64,000 nt of DNA from RBG-16-34-14 sp963727535 (GCA_963727535.1 CAVSGR010000006.1:1240001-1304000), one strand, 5' to 3'; numbered from the stretch's first letter, positions 17,842 through 26,733 are shown. Translations and numbers: made by a program. The notes: generated by a model not told the origin, from the sequence alone.

Positions 17842-18228
17842 TTGGCTAAAGCAGTAAAAAAAGTTAAGAAAAGAACTCACGTTGATGCGAATGGTATAGC
17901 TCACATAAAAGCTACATTTAATAATGTAGTAGTTACTATTACTGATATTTATGGAAATACTATTTCGTGGTCCTCGGCAGGGAAGAACGGTTTTAAAGGT
18001 TCAAGAAAAAACACACCTTATGCTGCACAAACATCGGCAGAAGCTGCTGCTAAAGAAGCTTACGATCTTGGTTTGAGAAGAGTTGAAGTTCTTGTGAAAG
18101 GTCCTGGTTCCGGAAGAGAAGCGGCTATCAGAGCATTAAATACAGCAGGGTTGGTAGTATCATCAATTCGTGATGTAACCCCGATTCCTCATAACGGCTG
18201 CAGACCGCCAAAAAGAAGAAGAGTTTAA
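17842..18228 (+). CDS. rpsK: Ribosomal protein S11
   Basis: S11 (128 aa) forms the platform of the 30S subunit near the E-site mRNA. GIAHIKATFNNVVVTITD, SAGKNGFKGSRKNTPYAAQ, GPGSGREAAIRAL and the C-terminal PHNGCRPPKRRRV are intact. The start is TTG at 17842, with AAGGAAA upstream. rpsD follows. Confidence 0.97.
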   Translation: MAKAVKKVKKRTHVDANGIAHIKATFNNVVVTITDIYGNTISWSSAGKNGFKGSRKNTPYAAQTSAEAAAKEAYDLGLRRVEVLVKGPGSGREAAIRALNTAGLVVSSIRDVTPIPHNGCRPPKRRRV

Positions 18229-18251
18229 TTTATAACGGAGTTAATTACTAG

Positions 18252-18875
18252 ATGGGAAGACATACAGGTCCAAAATATAAACTGAGCAGAAGAGAAAGAC
18301 AGGATCTTTTTGGAAGTCCTAAATCTTTAATGGGAAAAAGTCCTCTTGAGAAGAAGAACTATCCTCCCGGAGAACATGGACAATCCAGGCGTCAAAAAAT
18401 ATCAGAATACGGCGTTCAGTTAAGAGAAAAGCAAAAAATCAAAAGGATTTATGGTTTATTCGAAAAGCAGTTTAGAAATCTTTTTGAGAAAGCCAGCAGA
18501 CAAAAAGGTATTACCGGCGAAAACCTTATTAAACTTCTGGAAAGAAGACTCGATAACGTTGTTTATCGCTTAGGCTTTGCACCTACAAGGATTTCAGCCC
18601 GGCAGCTTGTGAGTCACAGGCATGTAATGGTTAACGACAAGTCAGTAAATGTTCCATCTTTTGTTGTATCTGCAGGAGATATTATACGCATCCGCGAAAA
18701 GAGCAAGAAGATGGATGTTATTCATAATTCTCTCAAGAAAGTAAGGGACAATCAGTTTTCCTGGTTAACTATTGATAAAGCTACATTGAGCGGAACATTT
18801 GTTCAGGTTCCTGAAAGAGCGGATATTCCGCTTAACGCCAACGAGCAGTTGGTTGTAGAGCTTTATTCTAAATAA
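18252..18875 (+). CDS. rpsD: Ribosomal protein S4
   Basis: S4 (207 aa) is a primary 16S rRNA binder and, in many bacteria, represses the alpha operon. GRHTGPKYKLSRRERQDLFG opens the protein, KKNYPPGEHGQ follows, and the S4 domain is visible as LERRLDNVVYRLGFAPTR, SARQLVSHRHVMVN. It begins ATG at 18252. Zinc cysteines are absent from the N-terminus. Confidence 0.97.
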   Translation: MGRHTGPKYKLSRRERQDLFGSPKSLMGKSPLEKKNYPPGEHGQSRRQKISEYGVQLREKQKIKRIYGLFEKQFRNLFEKASRQKGITGENLIKLLERRLDNVVYRLGFAPTRISARQLVSHRHVMVNDKSVNVPSFVVSAGDIIRIREKSKKMDVIHNSLKKVRDNQFSWLTIDKATLSGTFVQVPERADIPLNANEQLVVELYSK

Positions 18876-18910
18876 ATTTTTTTAATAGATAAATTTTAGA
18901 GGATTATTAA

Positions 18911-19906
18911 ATGAGCATATCATATTTAAAGATGCCCGAAGCTGTAGTTCTTGACGAGTCAACATATACGAATAATTATGGAAGATTTTCGCTGCAGCCG
19001 CTTGAAAGAGGTTATGGTGTTACACTTGGGAATTCTCTCAGAAGAGTTCTCATTTCCTCTTTAACCGGTGCTGCAATAACTTCCGTTAAATTCAGTGGTG
19101 TGCTTCATGAATTTACTACCATTGAAGGAGTAGTCGAGGATGTTTCAGAGATTATTCTGAATCTTAAGCAAGTTAGAATGAAATTACTCGGCAAAAAGCC
19201 TAATAAGATCGATATCTCTTTCGATGGACAGGGAGAATGGACCGCTGCTGATATTCAAAAAGCAAGCAATGAAGTTGAAGTTCTTAATCCCGAACTTCAT
19301 ATCGCAACACTTAATAAAAACATTAAGCTTCTTGTTGAGTTAAATGTGGGAAAAGGTGTTGGATATGTTCCCGCTGCTGAAAATGTTTCTCCTGATCAGA
19401 CTATAGGTGTTATTCCTATAGATTCTATTTTTACACCAATCAAAAATGTAAAATATGATGTAGAAAATGTTCGTATAGGTGACAAAGCTGATTATGAGAA
19501 ACTTACTCTAGAGATTACATCCGATGGTTCCATTACTCCTGACGATGCACTTACTCAGGCTGCAAAGATACTGAGAGAGCATGTTCAGCTTTTTATTAAC
19601 TTCGATATTGAGCAGGAAGAAGAACAAGCAGTTACACCAAAAGACACAGAATCAGAAAGAATAAAAAAGATACTTCTTACACCTGTTGATGATCTTGAAC
19701 TTAGCGTAAGATCTCACAACTGTCTTAAAGCTGCCAACATTAAAAATCTTGCTGATCTTGTAAGAAAAGATGAAGGTGAAATGCTTAAGTTCAGAAATTT
19801 CGGAAGAAAATCTCTTTCAGAACTGATGGAAATTGTCGAGACTATGGGTCTCGAGTTCGGAATGGATGTAGACAAATATATTAAAGAAGAACCTGAAACA
19901 ACTTAA
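18911..19906 (+). CDS. rpoA: RNA polymerase alpha subunit
   Basis: Alpha (331 aa) dimerises to nucleate RNA polymerase. The N-terminal domain has RGYGVTLGNSLRRVLISSL and VLHEFTTIEGVVEDV; the C-terminal domain, which contacts UP-element DNA and activators, has DDLELSVRSHNCLKAANI and FRNFGRKSLSELMEI. The linker around residue 240 is short and acidic. GAGGATT lies upstream of the ATG. Only rplQ follows before the terminator. Confidence 0.98.
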   Translation: MSISYLKMPEAVVLDESTYTNNYGRFSLQPLERGYGVTLGNSLRRVLISSLTGAAITSVKFSGVLHEFTTIEGVVEDVSEIILNLKQVRMKLLGKKPNKIDISFDGQGEWTAADIQKASNEVEVLNPELHIATLNKNIKLLVELNVGKGVGYVPAAENVSPDQTIGVIPIDSIFTPIKNVKYDVENVRIGDKADYEKLTLEITSDGSITPDDALTQAAKILREHVQLFINFDIEQEEEQAVTPKDTESERIKKILLTPVDDLELSVRSHNCLKAANIKNLADLVRKDEGEMLKFRNFGRKSLSELMEIVETMGLEFGMDVDKYIKEEPETT

Positions 19907-19934
19907 TTCCAAAGTATTTTAATTAGGATCGGAA

Positions 19935-20519
19935 ATGCGACACAGTGTAAGAGGAAGAAAATTAGGAAGAACAGCAAGCCATCGTAAAGCTCTATTAAGA
20001 GCTCTTGCAACTTCTTTATTTAGACATAAAAGAATAAGAACAACACTTGCAAAAGCTAAAGAAACAAGAAGCTTTGCGGAAACACTTATTACCAAAGCAA
20101 GAAAGAATGACCTTCATTCCAAAAGACAGGTTATGAGTGAAATTCATGATAAGGAAGTTGTTAAGGAATTATTCGGTGATATTTTAGAAAAAATAGGTGA
20201 CAGAGCCGGAGGTTATACAAGAGTTATTAAACTCGGTAAGAGAGTAGGTGATGCCGCTGATGTTGCTATTCTTGAACTTGTTGACTTCAATGAAGCTATG
20301 AAAGCAAAAGACGAAGAAAAAAAGGAACAAAAAGAAGCTAAGAAAGTAAAGAAACAAAAAGAAAATGAAGAGGCAACCCCTGCAGTTGAAGATGCTAATG
20401 TAATTGAAGAAACCAAGGACGAAAAGAAGCCGAAAAAAAGAGGTAGGAAAAAGAAAGAAGATGAAAAAGAAGCAGAAGAAAAACCTAAAAAAAAGGGACG
20501 CAAGAAAAAGGATGAATAG
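19935..20519 (+). CDS. rplQ: Ribosomal protein L17 with charged C-terminal tail
   Basis: L17 lies near the tunnel exit. Residues 1-118 form the complete domain (MRHSVRGRKLGRTASHRKAL, GGYTRVIKLGKRVGDAA). The protein is 194 aa instead of about 120-140 because of a C-terminal tail of alternating Lys and Glu that ends with two near-identical basic blocks, PKKRGRKKKE and PKKKGRKKKD. These resemble AT-hook or nuclear-localisation style basic patches, though the AT-hook core GRP is absent. The gene is the last of the cluster and is followed by a strong terminator. Confidence 0.95.
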   Translation: MRHSVRGRKLGRTASHRKALLRALATSLFRHKRIRTTLAKAKETRSFAETLITKARKNDLHSKRQVMSEIHDKEVVKELFGDILEKIGDRAGGYTRVIKLGKRVGDAADVAILELVDFNEAMKAKDEEKKEQKEAKKVKKQKENEEATPAVEDANVIEETKDEKKPKKRGRKKKEDEKEAEEKPKKKGRKKKDE

Positions 20520-20536
20520 TTTTGAATCAAAGACAG

Positions 20537-20567
20537 AAATCCTCGTTTAGGCGAGGATTTTTTGTTT
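20537..20567 (+). terminator. Intrinsic terminator after rplQ
   Basis: The stem AAATCCTCG / CGAGGATTT (20537-20545 and 20552-20560) is a perfect 9 bp with a 6-base loop and is followed by TTTGTTTT. It closes the 20-kb ribosomal cluster. Confidence 0.9.
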
Positions 20568-20576
20568 TAAAGATTA

Positions 20577-20598
20577 TTTGAGAATTCAATATCTCAAA
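20577..20598. repeat. Short palindrome upstream of ysxC
   Basis: TTTGAGA (20577-20583) and TCTCAAA (20592-20598) form a 7-bp inverted repeat with an 8-base spacer, 27 bases before the ysxC ATG. It could be an operator or chance in A/T-rich DNA; no second copy was seen. Confidence 0.25.
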
Positions 20599-20624
20599 CT
20601 CACTAATTATATATATATTAAAGT

Positions 20625-21209
20625 ATGTTCGAAACGCAGGATTTTGTTACATCAGTTTATAATCTAAAGGATGTTCCCGGGCATCGCCTTCCGGAAGTAA
20701 TACTTTGTGGAAGATCGAATGTTGGCAAATCATCTTTTATAAATTCTCTTTTTAATAGGAAAAGTCTCGCTAAAATTAGCTCAACTCCTGGCAAGACACG
20801 TTCAATTAATTACTATAAAATTGACGACAAGTTTTACATCGTTGATCTGCCCGGATATGGTTACGCTAAAGTAAGTAAAACTGAAAGAGAAAAGTGGGGG
20901 AAATTGGTTGGAGAGTTTATAAATAAATCATCTCACATTTCATTAGCATTTCACATAATAGACAGCAGGCATAAGCCAACAATTCTTGACGAACAACTAA
21001 ATGATCTTCTGAAGTCTCAAAACATTCCTTACATTGTTATTCTTAGTAAAATTGATAAGCTTAAGCAATCTCAAATAGCTGCTTCTAAAAAAGTTGTACA
21101 AGAAATATTTCCTGCTTTGGAAATCAACAAAAATTTATTCGGATATTCTGCTATCAAAAAAATAGGACAAAAAGATGTCCTGAAAAAACTTAGTGAACAG
21201 TTTTATTGA
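20625..21209 (+). CDS. ysxC: Ribosome-biogenesis GTP-binding protein YsxC/EngB
   Basis: YsxC (194 aa) is a small GTPase needed for late 50S assembly. All G motifs are visible: GRSNVGKSS (P-loop), TPGKTRS (switch I), DLPGYGYAKV (G3), LSKIDKL (G4) and SAIKK (G5). It lies alone between the ribosomal terminator and the GAF gene. No clear Shine-Dalgarno sequence precedes the ATG. Confidence 0.95.
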   Translation: MFETQDFVTSVYNLKDVPGHRLPEVILCGRSNVGKSSFINSLFNRKSLAKISSTPGKTRSINYYKIDDKFYIVDLPGYGYAKVSKTEREKWGKLVGEFINKSSHISLAFHIIDSRHKPTILDEQLNDLLKSQNIPYIVILSKIDKLKQSQIAASKKVVQEIFPALEINKNLFGYSAIKKIGQKDVLKKLSEQFY

Positions 21210-21239
21210 GTTCCTTTAGTAAGCGCAACTTTATAACGT

Positions 21240-21268
21240 TTGATATTCGCTTATACTAACTATATATT
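21240..21268 (+). promoter_or_regulatory. Candidate promoter for the GAF/GGDEF-like gene
   Basis: TTGATA (21240-21245) and TATATT (21263-21268) are 17 bases apart in the gap after ysxC, about 40 bases upstream of the next start codon. The -10 hexamer equals that of the candidate rpsL promoter. Confidence 0.4.
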
Positions 21269-21308
21269 TGTCATTGTTTTTTAACTTCCCATATACTTTC
21301 TGCTTGTG

Positions 21309-23174
21309 ATGGATCGGCGACAAAGAAAAAGATTACTGATATTTTTAATTGTTCCTCTCCTGGCAATAATTTTGCTCATTACCGACGATGTTGTTATAAG
21401 AATTATTACGATAGGACTCATCATAATTTATGTGGGTTTCATAATTTTCTTACGAGACTCACTTAAATTTGGAAAAGATTATATTCCCGACTATCCTGAA
21501 GAAGATTTAGGCGACGATTTGTACAGCAGCCCGGATACAAAACACACCGAATACTTCGATGAATCGTTTAAAATTGTTTCCAAAAATAAGGATATTGAGA
21601 TAATTACTGATGAAACTTACATGCCCGATAGATCATCAAGGGCAACGGTTAAACCTCCTGATTTAAAAGAACGATTTGAGGAAATTGCCAATGAGAAAAT
21701 CCCAACAGAAATGGGACACGATGCACAATTCACTTTTGTTCTTGAAAAAATTCTTACTGTCATAAAAGAGGCTTTCTCTGCGAATACTGCCATTTTTTTC
21801 TGGTATAATAAACAAAAAGAAAAGTTATCAATTGAAAAGTTTGTATCGAGTTCAAATGATATAGCAAGAAGAAAATTTGATATAGAAGATGATATCTTGA
21901 GCAAGATGGTTCAAAAGGGAGAACCGGAATTGCTTAGCGATATTTCTCCTGCTGCAGAAGCCGATGTTATAAGATATTATGAATCTTCCCAGGGTATAAG
22001 AAGTTTTGTCGGAGTTCCTTTGTTTTATGATAAACATCTTATTGCAATAATTGCAATGGACTCCAAAGACAACGATGCTTTTGGTATTGAAACGATATAT
22101 GCAATGGGAAGGTTTGTAAGAGTTATAACTATGATAATTGGCATCTTTGAGGAGAAACATTCAGACAATGTATCTCAGCAAAGGCTTAAAGGTATTTTAA
22201 ATATGGTAAGCCCGGAATATAAATTTGAAAGTGAACAAGATCTGGCTACTGCCTTGCAAAATTCGATCAGTTTGTTAATCCCCTGGGATGCTTTTGCATT
22301 TGTGTATTACAATCCGTTGGATCAGAAATTTAAAACACAAACTATTCTGAATAACACTTCCTTAAAATATATTGGTGGTGGACTTGATGTTGAATTAAGC
22401 GGCACATTAGTGGGTAAAGCAATAAAGACAGGAATTCCAATTAAAATTGACGATACATCATTGGCTCAATACATCAGGTTTTCTAAAGTAGAAGATGTAA
22501 GTTTTGATGGTTCATTTATTGCAATACCACTTGTACATCATAATCAAAATTACGGCGTGTTGTGTTTTGAAAGCCTGAAGAAAAACAATTATACAAACGC
22601 CGATATACAATTTCTTAAAAATGCAGCTAATTTACTTTCTTTTGTAATTCATGCTCATTCAACACAATCATTGATGAAAAGTTTTCTTTCAGTTGATGTA
22701 GAGACCAAAGCACTAAATGCACATACATTTAAAGAAAGAATGTTGTCTGATCTTATTAAAGCACTTCAGTTGAAAATACCTGGCGCGTTGGCTTTGGTTC
22801 GAATCGATGATTTTTTGGAACAGGAATCTCTCTTTGATGATAATCCTCTACCTAAAGTTCTGAAAGCCGTTTCGGAAACAATATCAGATGAAATCACACC
22901 GTTAAATCTTTTTGGCAGATTAGATGATAAAGTTTTTGGAGTATTCTTTTTTAATTCTACAACAAAAGATGTTTTTGTCTGGGCAGAAAAATTACGCGTT
23001 AAGATTGCCCGCAAGCCAATAGAGATAGTTTCAAAACAAACGACTTACACTGTCTCAATCGGTGTTGCTTCCTGCAATAATAAAACAGATGTTGAAGAAA
23101 TAATTTACAATGCCGACTTAGCCCTGAAGAAAGCTCTGGAAAAAGGCGGCAACACAGTTAAGAATATTAATTAA
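21309..23174 (+). CDS. Membrane-anchored GAF-domain protein with degenerate GGDEF domain
   Basis: The protein (621 aa) has two N-terminal membrane helices (about residues 9-27 and 31-48), a linker, two GAF sensor domains (about 135-285 and 300-455) and a C-terminal GGDEF-like fold of about 160 residues. In the last domain the signature that should read GG(D/E)EF is replaced by DDKVFG (in GRLDDKVFGVFF), so diguanylate cyclase activity is unlikely; it may bind GTP or serve as an oligomerisation or output module. The later SIGVAS and NADLALKKALEKGGN motifs of GGDEF proteins are kept. ATG 21309 or the adjacent GTG 21306 is the start. No partner gene is evident, and the ligand of the GAF domains is unknown. 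Confidence 0.8.
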   Translation: MDRRQRKRLLIFLIVPLLAIILLITDDVVIRIITIGLIIIYVGFIIFLRDSLKFGKDYIPDYPEEDLGDDLYSSPDTKHTEYFDESFKIVSKNKDIEIITDETYMPDRSSRATVKPPDLKERFEEIANEKIPTEMGHDAQFTFVLEKILTVIKEAFSANTAIFFWYNKQKEKLSIEKFVSSSNDIARRKFDIEDDILSKMVQKGEPELLSDISPAAEADVIRYYESSQGIRSFVGVPLFYDKHLIAIIAMDSKDNDAFGIETIYAMGRFVRVITMIIGIFEEKHSDNVSQQRLKGILNMVSPEYKFESEQDLATALQNSISLLIPWDAFAFVYYNPLDQKFKTQTILNNTSLKYIGGGLDVELSGTLVGKAIKTGIPIKIDDTSLAQYIRFSKVEDVSFDGSFIAIPLVHHNQNYGVLCFESLKKNNYTNADIQFLKNAANLLSFVIHAHSTQSLMKSFLSVDVETKALNAHTFKERMLSDLIKALQLKIPGALALVRIDDFLEQESLFDDNPLPKVLKAVSETISDEITPLNLFGRLDDKVFGVFFFNSTTKDVFVWAEKLRVKIARKPIEIVSKQTTYTVSIGVASCNNKTDVEEIIYNADLALKKALEKGGNTVKNIN

Positions 23175-23228
23175 ATCCGATCTTTCTGTTAGTAAAAAGC
23201 AGAATTAAAATTAAATTCTTAAACCTTT

Positions 23229-24393
23229 ATGAAAAACTTTTTTCTAATTATACTTGATGGAGTAGGAATCGGCGAGCTTCCTGATGCTGAAAAGTATGGT
23301 GACGAAGGGAGTAACACTCTTGTTAATATTTCTAAAGTTGTTAATGGATTAAGTCTGCCGAACCTGGCTGAACTTGGGCTTGGAAATATTGACGATATTA
23401 AAGGTGTCCCCCAGGTTTTAAATCCTTTAGCTTCTTTCGGGAAAATGAAAGAAGTAGCTTTAGGAAAAGATTCTACAACGGGGCATTGGGAAATGGCGGG
23501 CTTAAAAGTTGATTTGGATTTTTCTTATTTCCCGGACGGTTTTCCAAAAGACCATAATTGATAAATTCATTGAAAAAACTGGTTGCAAAGGAGTGCTCGG
23601 AAACAAAGCTGCATCCGGAACAGAAATAATAAAAGAACTTGGTGATGAACATGTTAAAACCGGTTATCCTATAGTTTACACTTCTGCCGATTCAGTTTTT
23701 CAAATTGCTGCTCACCAGGAAGTAATACCTCTTGAAAAACTTTATGAAATCTGCCGAATTACAAGAGAAGAAATCTTGTTGCCCCCCATAAATGTAGGGA
23801 GAGTTATTGCAAGACCGTTTATCGGCAAATCAGGTAACTATACAAGAACAGTAAACCGGAGAGACTTTTCCATTAATCCTACAGATGAAACTGTATTGGA
23901 TATTTTATTAAAGAATAATATTAATACTGTTGCTATCGGGAAAGTGAATGATCTTTTTAATTACAGAGGAATTAAGACACAAGAAAAAACTAAATCCAAT
24001 GACGAGGGATGCCTTAAACTCTTGGAGTATGCTTACCAGGTTAACAACTCATTTATTTTTGCGAATTTAGTCGATTTTGATGTTTACTTTGGTCACAGGA
24101 ACGATCCAGCCGGTTTTGCAAAAACATTGAAAGAGTTCGATAACTTTCTTCATTTGTTTCTTCATAGAATAGACAACACAGACGCAGTAATTATAACAGC
24201 GGATCATGGTAATGATCCTACTACTCCGAGTACCGATCATAGCAGAGAGTATGTTCCATTATTATTTTACAGAAAAGGTATAGCAGGAATAAATTTAGGT
24301 ATAAGAGAAACTTTCTCTGATGCAGGTAAAACCGTAGCAGATTTTTTTGAAGTAGAAAATTCACTGAAAGGAAAAAGCTTTTTAAATTATTGA
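23229..24393 (+). CDS. deoB: Phosphopentomutase, frame interrupted by one extra base
   Basis: DeoB interconverts (deoxy)ribose-1-phosphate and -5-phosphate in nucleoside salvage. The alkaline-phosphatase-superfamily nucleophile motif KDSTTGHWEMAG, the N-terminal ILDGVGIGELPDA and the metal motif TADHGNDPTTPSTDHSRE are present. The first frame stops at 23561; the second continues to 24393. Removing one C at 23552-23553 joins FPDGFPKD to IIDKFIEKTGCKG, as in family members, and gives 387 aa, the usual length. I treat it as a functional gene with a probable sequence error. It lies 57 bases upstream of two microcompartment genes. Confidence 0.85.
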
Positions 24394-24450
24394 TAATCAT
24401 TAATTGTAAAACTATATTAACACTTAATAATAATTATAGTAGAAGAAAAA

Positions 24451-24747
24451 TTGTTTTTAGGAAGAGTAATAGGAACTGTTTGGTCGACAAGGAAAGATGA
24501 AAATCTTGTTGGTGCAAAGTTCCTGATAGTAAAGCAGCTTGATCTTAATCTTAAAGAAAAAGATAATTTTGTAGTTGCAGTAGATAGTGTTGGTGCAGGT
24601 GAAGGTGAAGTTGTTTTAGTTGCAACGGGGAGTTCTTCAAGACAAACCGAGTTTACAAAAAATAAACCAGTTGATGCAGTAATTATGGCTATTGTAGATA
24701 AACTGGATGTCCCCCTTAAGAAATTCTTACAAGAACAGAAAAACTAA
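24451..24747 (+). CDS. BMC-P microcompartment vertex protein (EutN/CcmL family), copy 1
   Basis: EutN/CcmL proteins are pentamers that cap the vertices of bacterial microcompartment shells. The 98-aa sequence begins LFLGRVIGTVWSTRKDENLVG and includes AVDSVGAGEGEVVLVATGSSSR, the pfam03319 pattern of the family. The start is TTG at 24451, with only a weak GAAG upstream. A paralogue follows 54 bases later. No hexameric BMC-H shell protein or encapsulated enzyme is seen in the window, so any shell must be completed by genes elsewhere, or these act outside a shell. Confidence 0.88.
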   Translation: MFLGRVIGTVWSTRKDENLVGAKFLIVKQLDLNLKEKDNFVVAVDSVGAGEGEVVLVATGSSSRQTEFTKNKPVDAVIMAIVDKLDVPLKKFLQEQKN

Positions 24748-24801
24748 CTTTAATAAAAAGAAGGAAGTAAGTCTTACGTATCCTTATTTGAACAATAATT
24801 T

Positions 24802-25083
24802 TTGGCAGGAGATTTGTTCTTAGGTAGAGTAATAGGAAATGTTTGGGCGACCAGAAAGTATGAGTCTTTGCACACATTTAAGCTGATGTTTGTTCAACCG
24901 ATAAATGCAGAAAAAGAAAACACTGGAGAACCCATAATAGCAGTAGATACTGTTGGAGCCGGGCCCGGAGAAATTATTTATTATATAACAGCATCCGAGG
25001 CTGTAATCCCACTGCCAGTTGATATGGCTCCTGTTGATGCGTCAATTGTTGGCATTGTTGATTCAATCAACATTGAAAAATAA
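24802..25083 (+). CDS. BMC-P microcompartment vertex protein (EutN/CcmL family), copy 2
   Basis: This 93-aa paralogue of the preceding gene has LFLGRVIGNVWATRKYES and AVDTVGAGPGEIIYYITASEA. It differs in the loop region (INAEKENTGEP), so the two could form distinct pentamers. The start is TTG at 24802 (MAGDLFLG); the TTG at 24814 aligns better with the start of copy 1, but its AGGAG would lie only two bases upstream. The rpoD-type sigma gene starts 15 bases after it, suggesting co-transcription. Confidence 0.87.
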   Translation: MAGDLFLGRVIGNVWATRKYESLHTFKLMFVQPINAEKENTGEPIIAVDTVGAGPGEIIYYITASEAVIPLPVDMAPVDASIVGIVDSINIEK

Positions 25084-25098
25084 AACCTGAGGTAGCTT

Positions 25099-25953
25099 GT
25101 GAGAATCATAAAGCAATTTACTAACCGCGAAAGTCAGTCTCTTGATAAATATCTGCAGGAAATAGGAAGAGTTAATCTCCTTACTGCAGAAGATGAAATA
25201 GAGCTTGCAATCGAAATAAAAAAAGGTAACCCGCACGCGCTTGAAACTTTAGCCAAAGCAAATCTCCGGTTTGTCGTTAGCGTTGCCAAACAATATCAAA
25301 ACCAAGGACTTTCTTTAGGTGATTTGATAAACGAAGGAAATCTCGGTCTTATAAAAGCAGCAAAAAGATTTGATGAAACAAGGGGATTCAAATTTATTTC
25401 TTATGCAGTTTGGTGGATAAGACAATCAATTCTTCAGGCTCTTGCCGAACAATCAAGAATAGTCAGACTTCCTCTTAACCGTGTTGGGGCTTTAAATAAA
25501 ATTGGCAAAGCATACAGTAACCTTGAACAGGAATTTGAAAGAGAACCAAATGCCGCGGAACTTGCCAAGGAACTCGATATGGATGTCAGTGAAGTATCAG
25601 ATACTCTTAAAATTTCAGGTAGACATGTTTCAATGGATGCTCCTTTCACCCAGGGAGAAGAGAACAGCCTTCTGGATGTCATTGAAAATAACGAACATCC
25701 TTCTCCCGACCAGGAACTGATGAAAGAATCACTTAAAAAAGAGATTACTAGAGCGCTTTCAACTCTTACAGAGAGAGAAAGAGAAGTTATTAAACTTTAC
25801 TTTGGATTGAATAAAGAACATTCATTAACTCTTGAAGAAATAGGTGAGCGTTTTAATTTAACACGCGAGAGGGTAAGACAAATTAAAGAAAAAGCTATAA
25901 GGCGTTTACGCCATACTTCCAGGAGCAGGAATCTAAAAAATTACCTTGGGTGA
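25099..25953 (+). CDS. rpoD: Primary sigma factor, Bacteroidota-type short RpoD
   Basis: This sigma-70 protein (284 aa) lacks the long region 1.1 and starts MRIIKQFTNRESQSLDKYLQEIG, as primary sigma factors of Bacteroidota and relatives do. Region 2 has SLGDLINEGNLGLIKAAKRF and FKFISYAVWWIRQSI for -10 recognition and melting; region 4 ends in the helix-turn-helix LTLEEIGERFNLTRERVRQI for -35 binding. The start is GTG, preceded by GAGG at 25088. Its stop overlaps the ATG of the next gene (TGATG). Confidence 0.95.
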   Translation: MRIIKQFTNRESQSLDKYLQEIGRVNLLTAEDEIELAIEIKKGNPHALETLAKANLRFVVSVAKQYQNQGLSLGDLINEGNLGLIKAAKRFDETRGFKFISYAVWWIRQSILQALAEQSRIVRLPLNRVGALNKIGKAYSNLEQEFEREPNAAELAKELDMDVSEVSDTLKISGRHVSMDAPFTQGEENSLLDVIENNEHPSPDQELMKESLKKEITRALSTLTEREREVIKLYFGLNKEHSLTLEEIGERFNLTRERVRQIKEKAIRRLRHTSRSRNLKNYLG

Positions 25954-26624
25954 TGTTGGCTTCGATTAAATATTTTAAATCTTTTTTATTTACCTTCTTA
26001 TTGACCGGCATTTTTTTTATAACCGGTTGCTCATCCTCATCAAATTCAATCCGTTACGGTTCAGATAATAATAAAGAAGAAAAAAGTTCACGCGTAAGGT
26101 ATCCGGATAAAGAGATAGGAGCAAACAATGAAAATGCTTCTGATCCTGATTACACTCCTGATAATGTTGAGTCAGTGGACATTTCAACATTTAAACAAAA
26201 ATATTATTCTTCAGAAGGAAATGAAGCTCCTTCAACAGCTAAAGAGAAAATGCTGATGGAAATAGTAAAGTATATAAACACTCCATATAAATTCGGAGGT
26301 GAATCGAAGAATGGTATTGACTGTTCAGCTTTTACTCAGACTATTTATAACTCCTGCAATATTCATCTGTTAAGAACTGCAAGAGAGCAATATACACAGG
26401 GTATAGAAATAGATAATAAACATAACCTGAGGTTTGGCGACCTTGTTTTTTTCAATACCCGCAAGACGGTAAGACCGGGTCACGTAGGAATTTATATAGG
26501 CGATAATCTTTTTGTGCATGCAAGTTCAAGCAATGGAGTTATTGTAACACCTCTAAATAGTGAATATTATTCCGAAAGATTTATGGGAGCAAGAAGAATA
26601 GATATTTCATCAGATTTTCAATAA
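25953..26624 (+). CDS. NlpC/P60-family lipoprotein (cell-wall peptidase)
   Basis: NlpC/P60 enzymes cleave peptide links in peptidoglycan. A lipoprotein signal ends in ITGC (Cys 26), followed by a Ser/Asn-rich linker to about residue 95. The catalytic domain has Cys 124 (GIDCSAF), His 177 (RPGHVGIYIG) and His 189 (FVHASS), the papain-like triad. The ATG overlaps the sigma-factor stop; GTG 25950 is an alternative. The mature protein would be anchored in an envelope membrane, probably the outer one. Confidence 0.92.
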   Translation: MLASIKYFKSFLFTFLLTGIFFITGCSSSSNSIRYGSDNNKEEKSSRVRYPDKEIGANNENASDPDYTPDNVESVDISTFKQKYYSSEGNEAPSTAKEKMLMEIVKYINTPYKFGGESKNGIDCSAFTQTIYNSCNIHLLRTAREQYTQGIEIDNKHNLRFGDLVFFNTRKTVRPGHVGIYIGDNLFVHASSSNGVIVTPLNSEYYSERFMGARRIDISSDFQ

Positions 26625-26733
26625 ACTTCAACAAGCCTTTCTTTTATATTTTAATTTCCTTATAGTTTTATAAATTTAAACGACAATATTCACTAATTTT
26701 AGATTTATTGAAGATCAGTTTAAAAGCTATTAT

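Noticed and set aside
20460..20516. AT-hook DNA-binding motifs in the L17 tail
   Set aside because: The core GRP of an AT-hook is missing; only generic basic GRKKK blocks are present.
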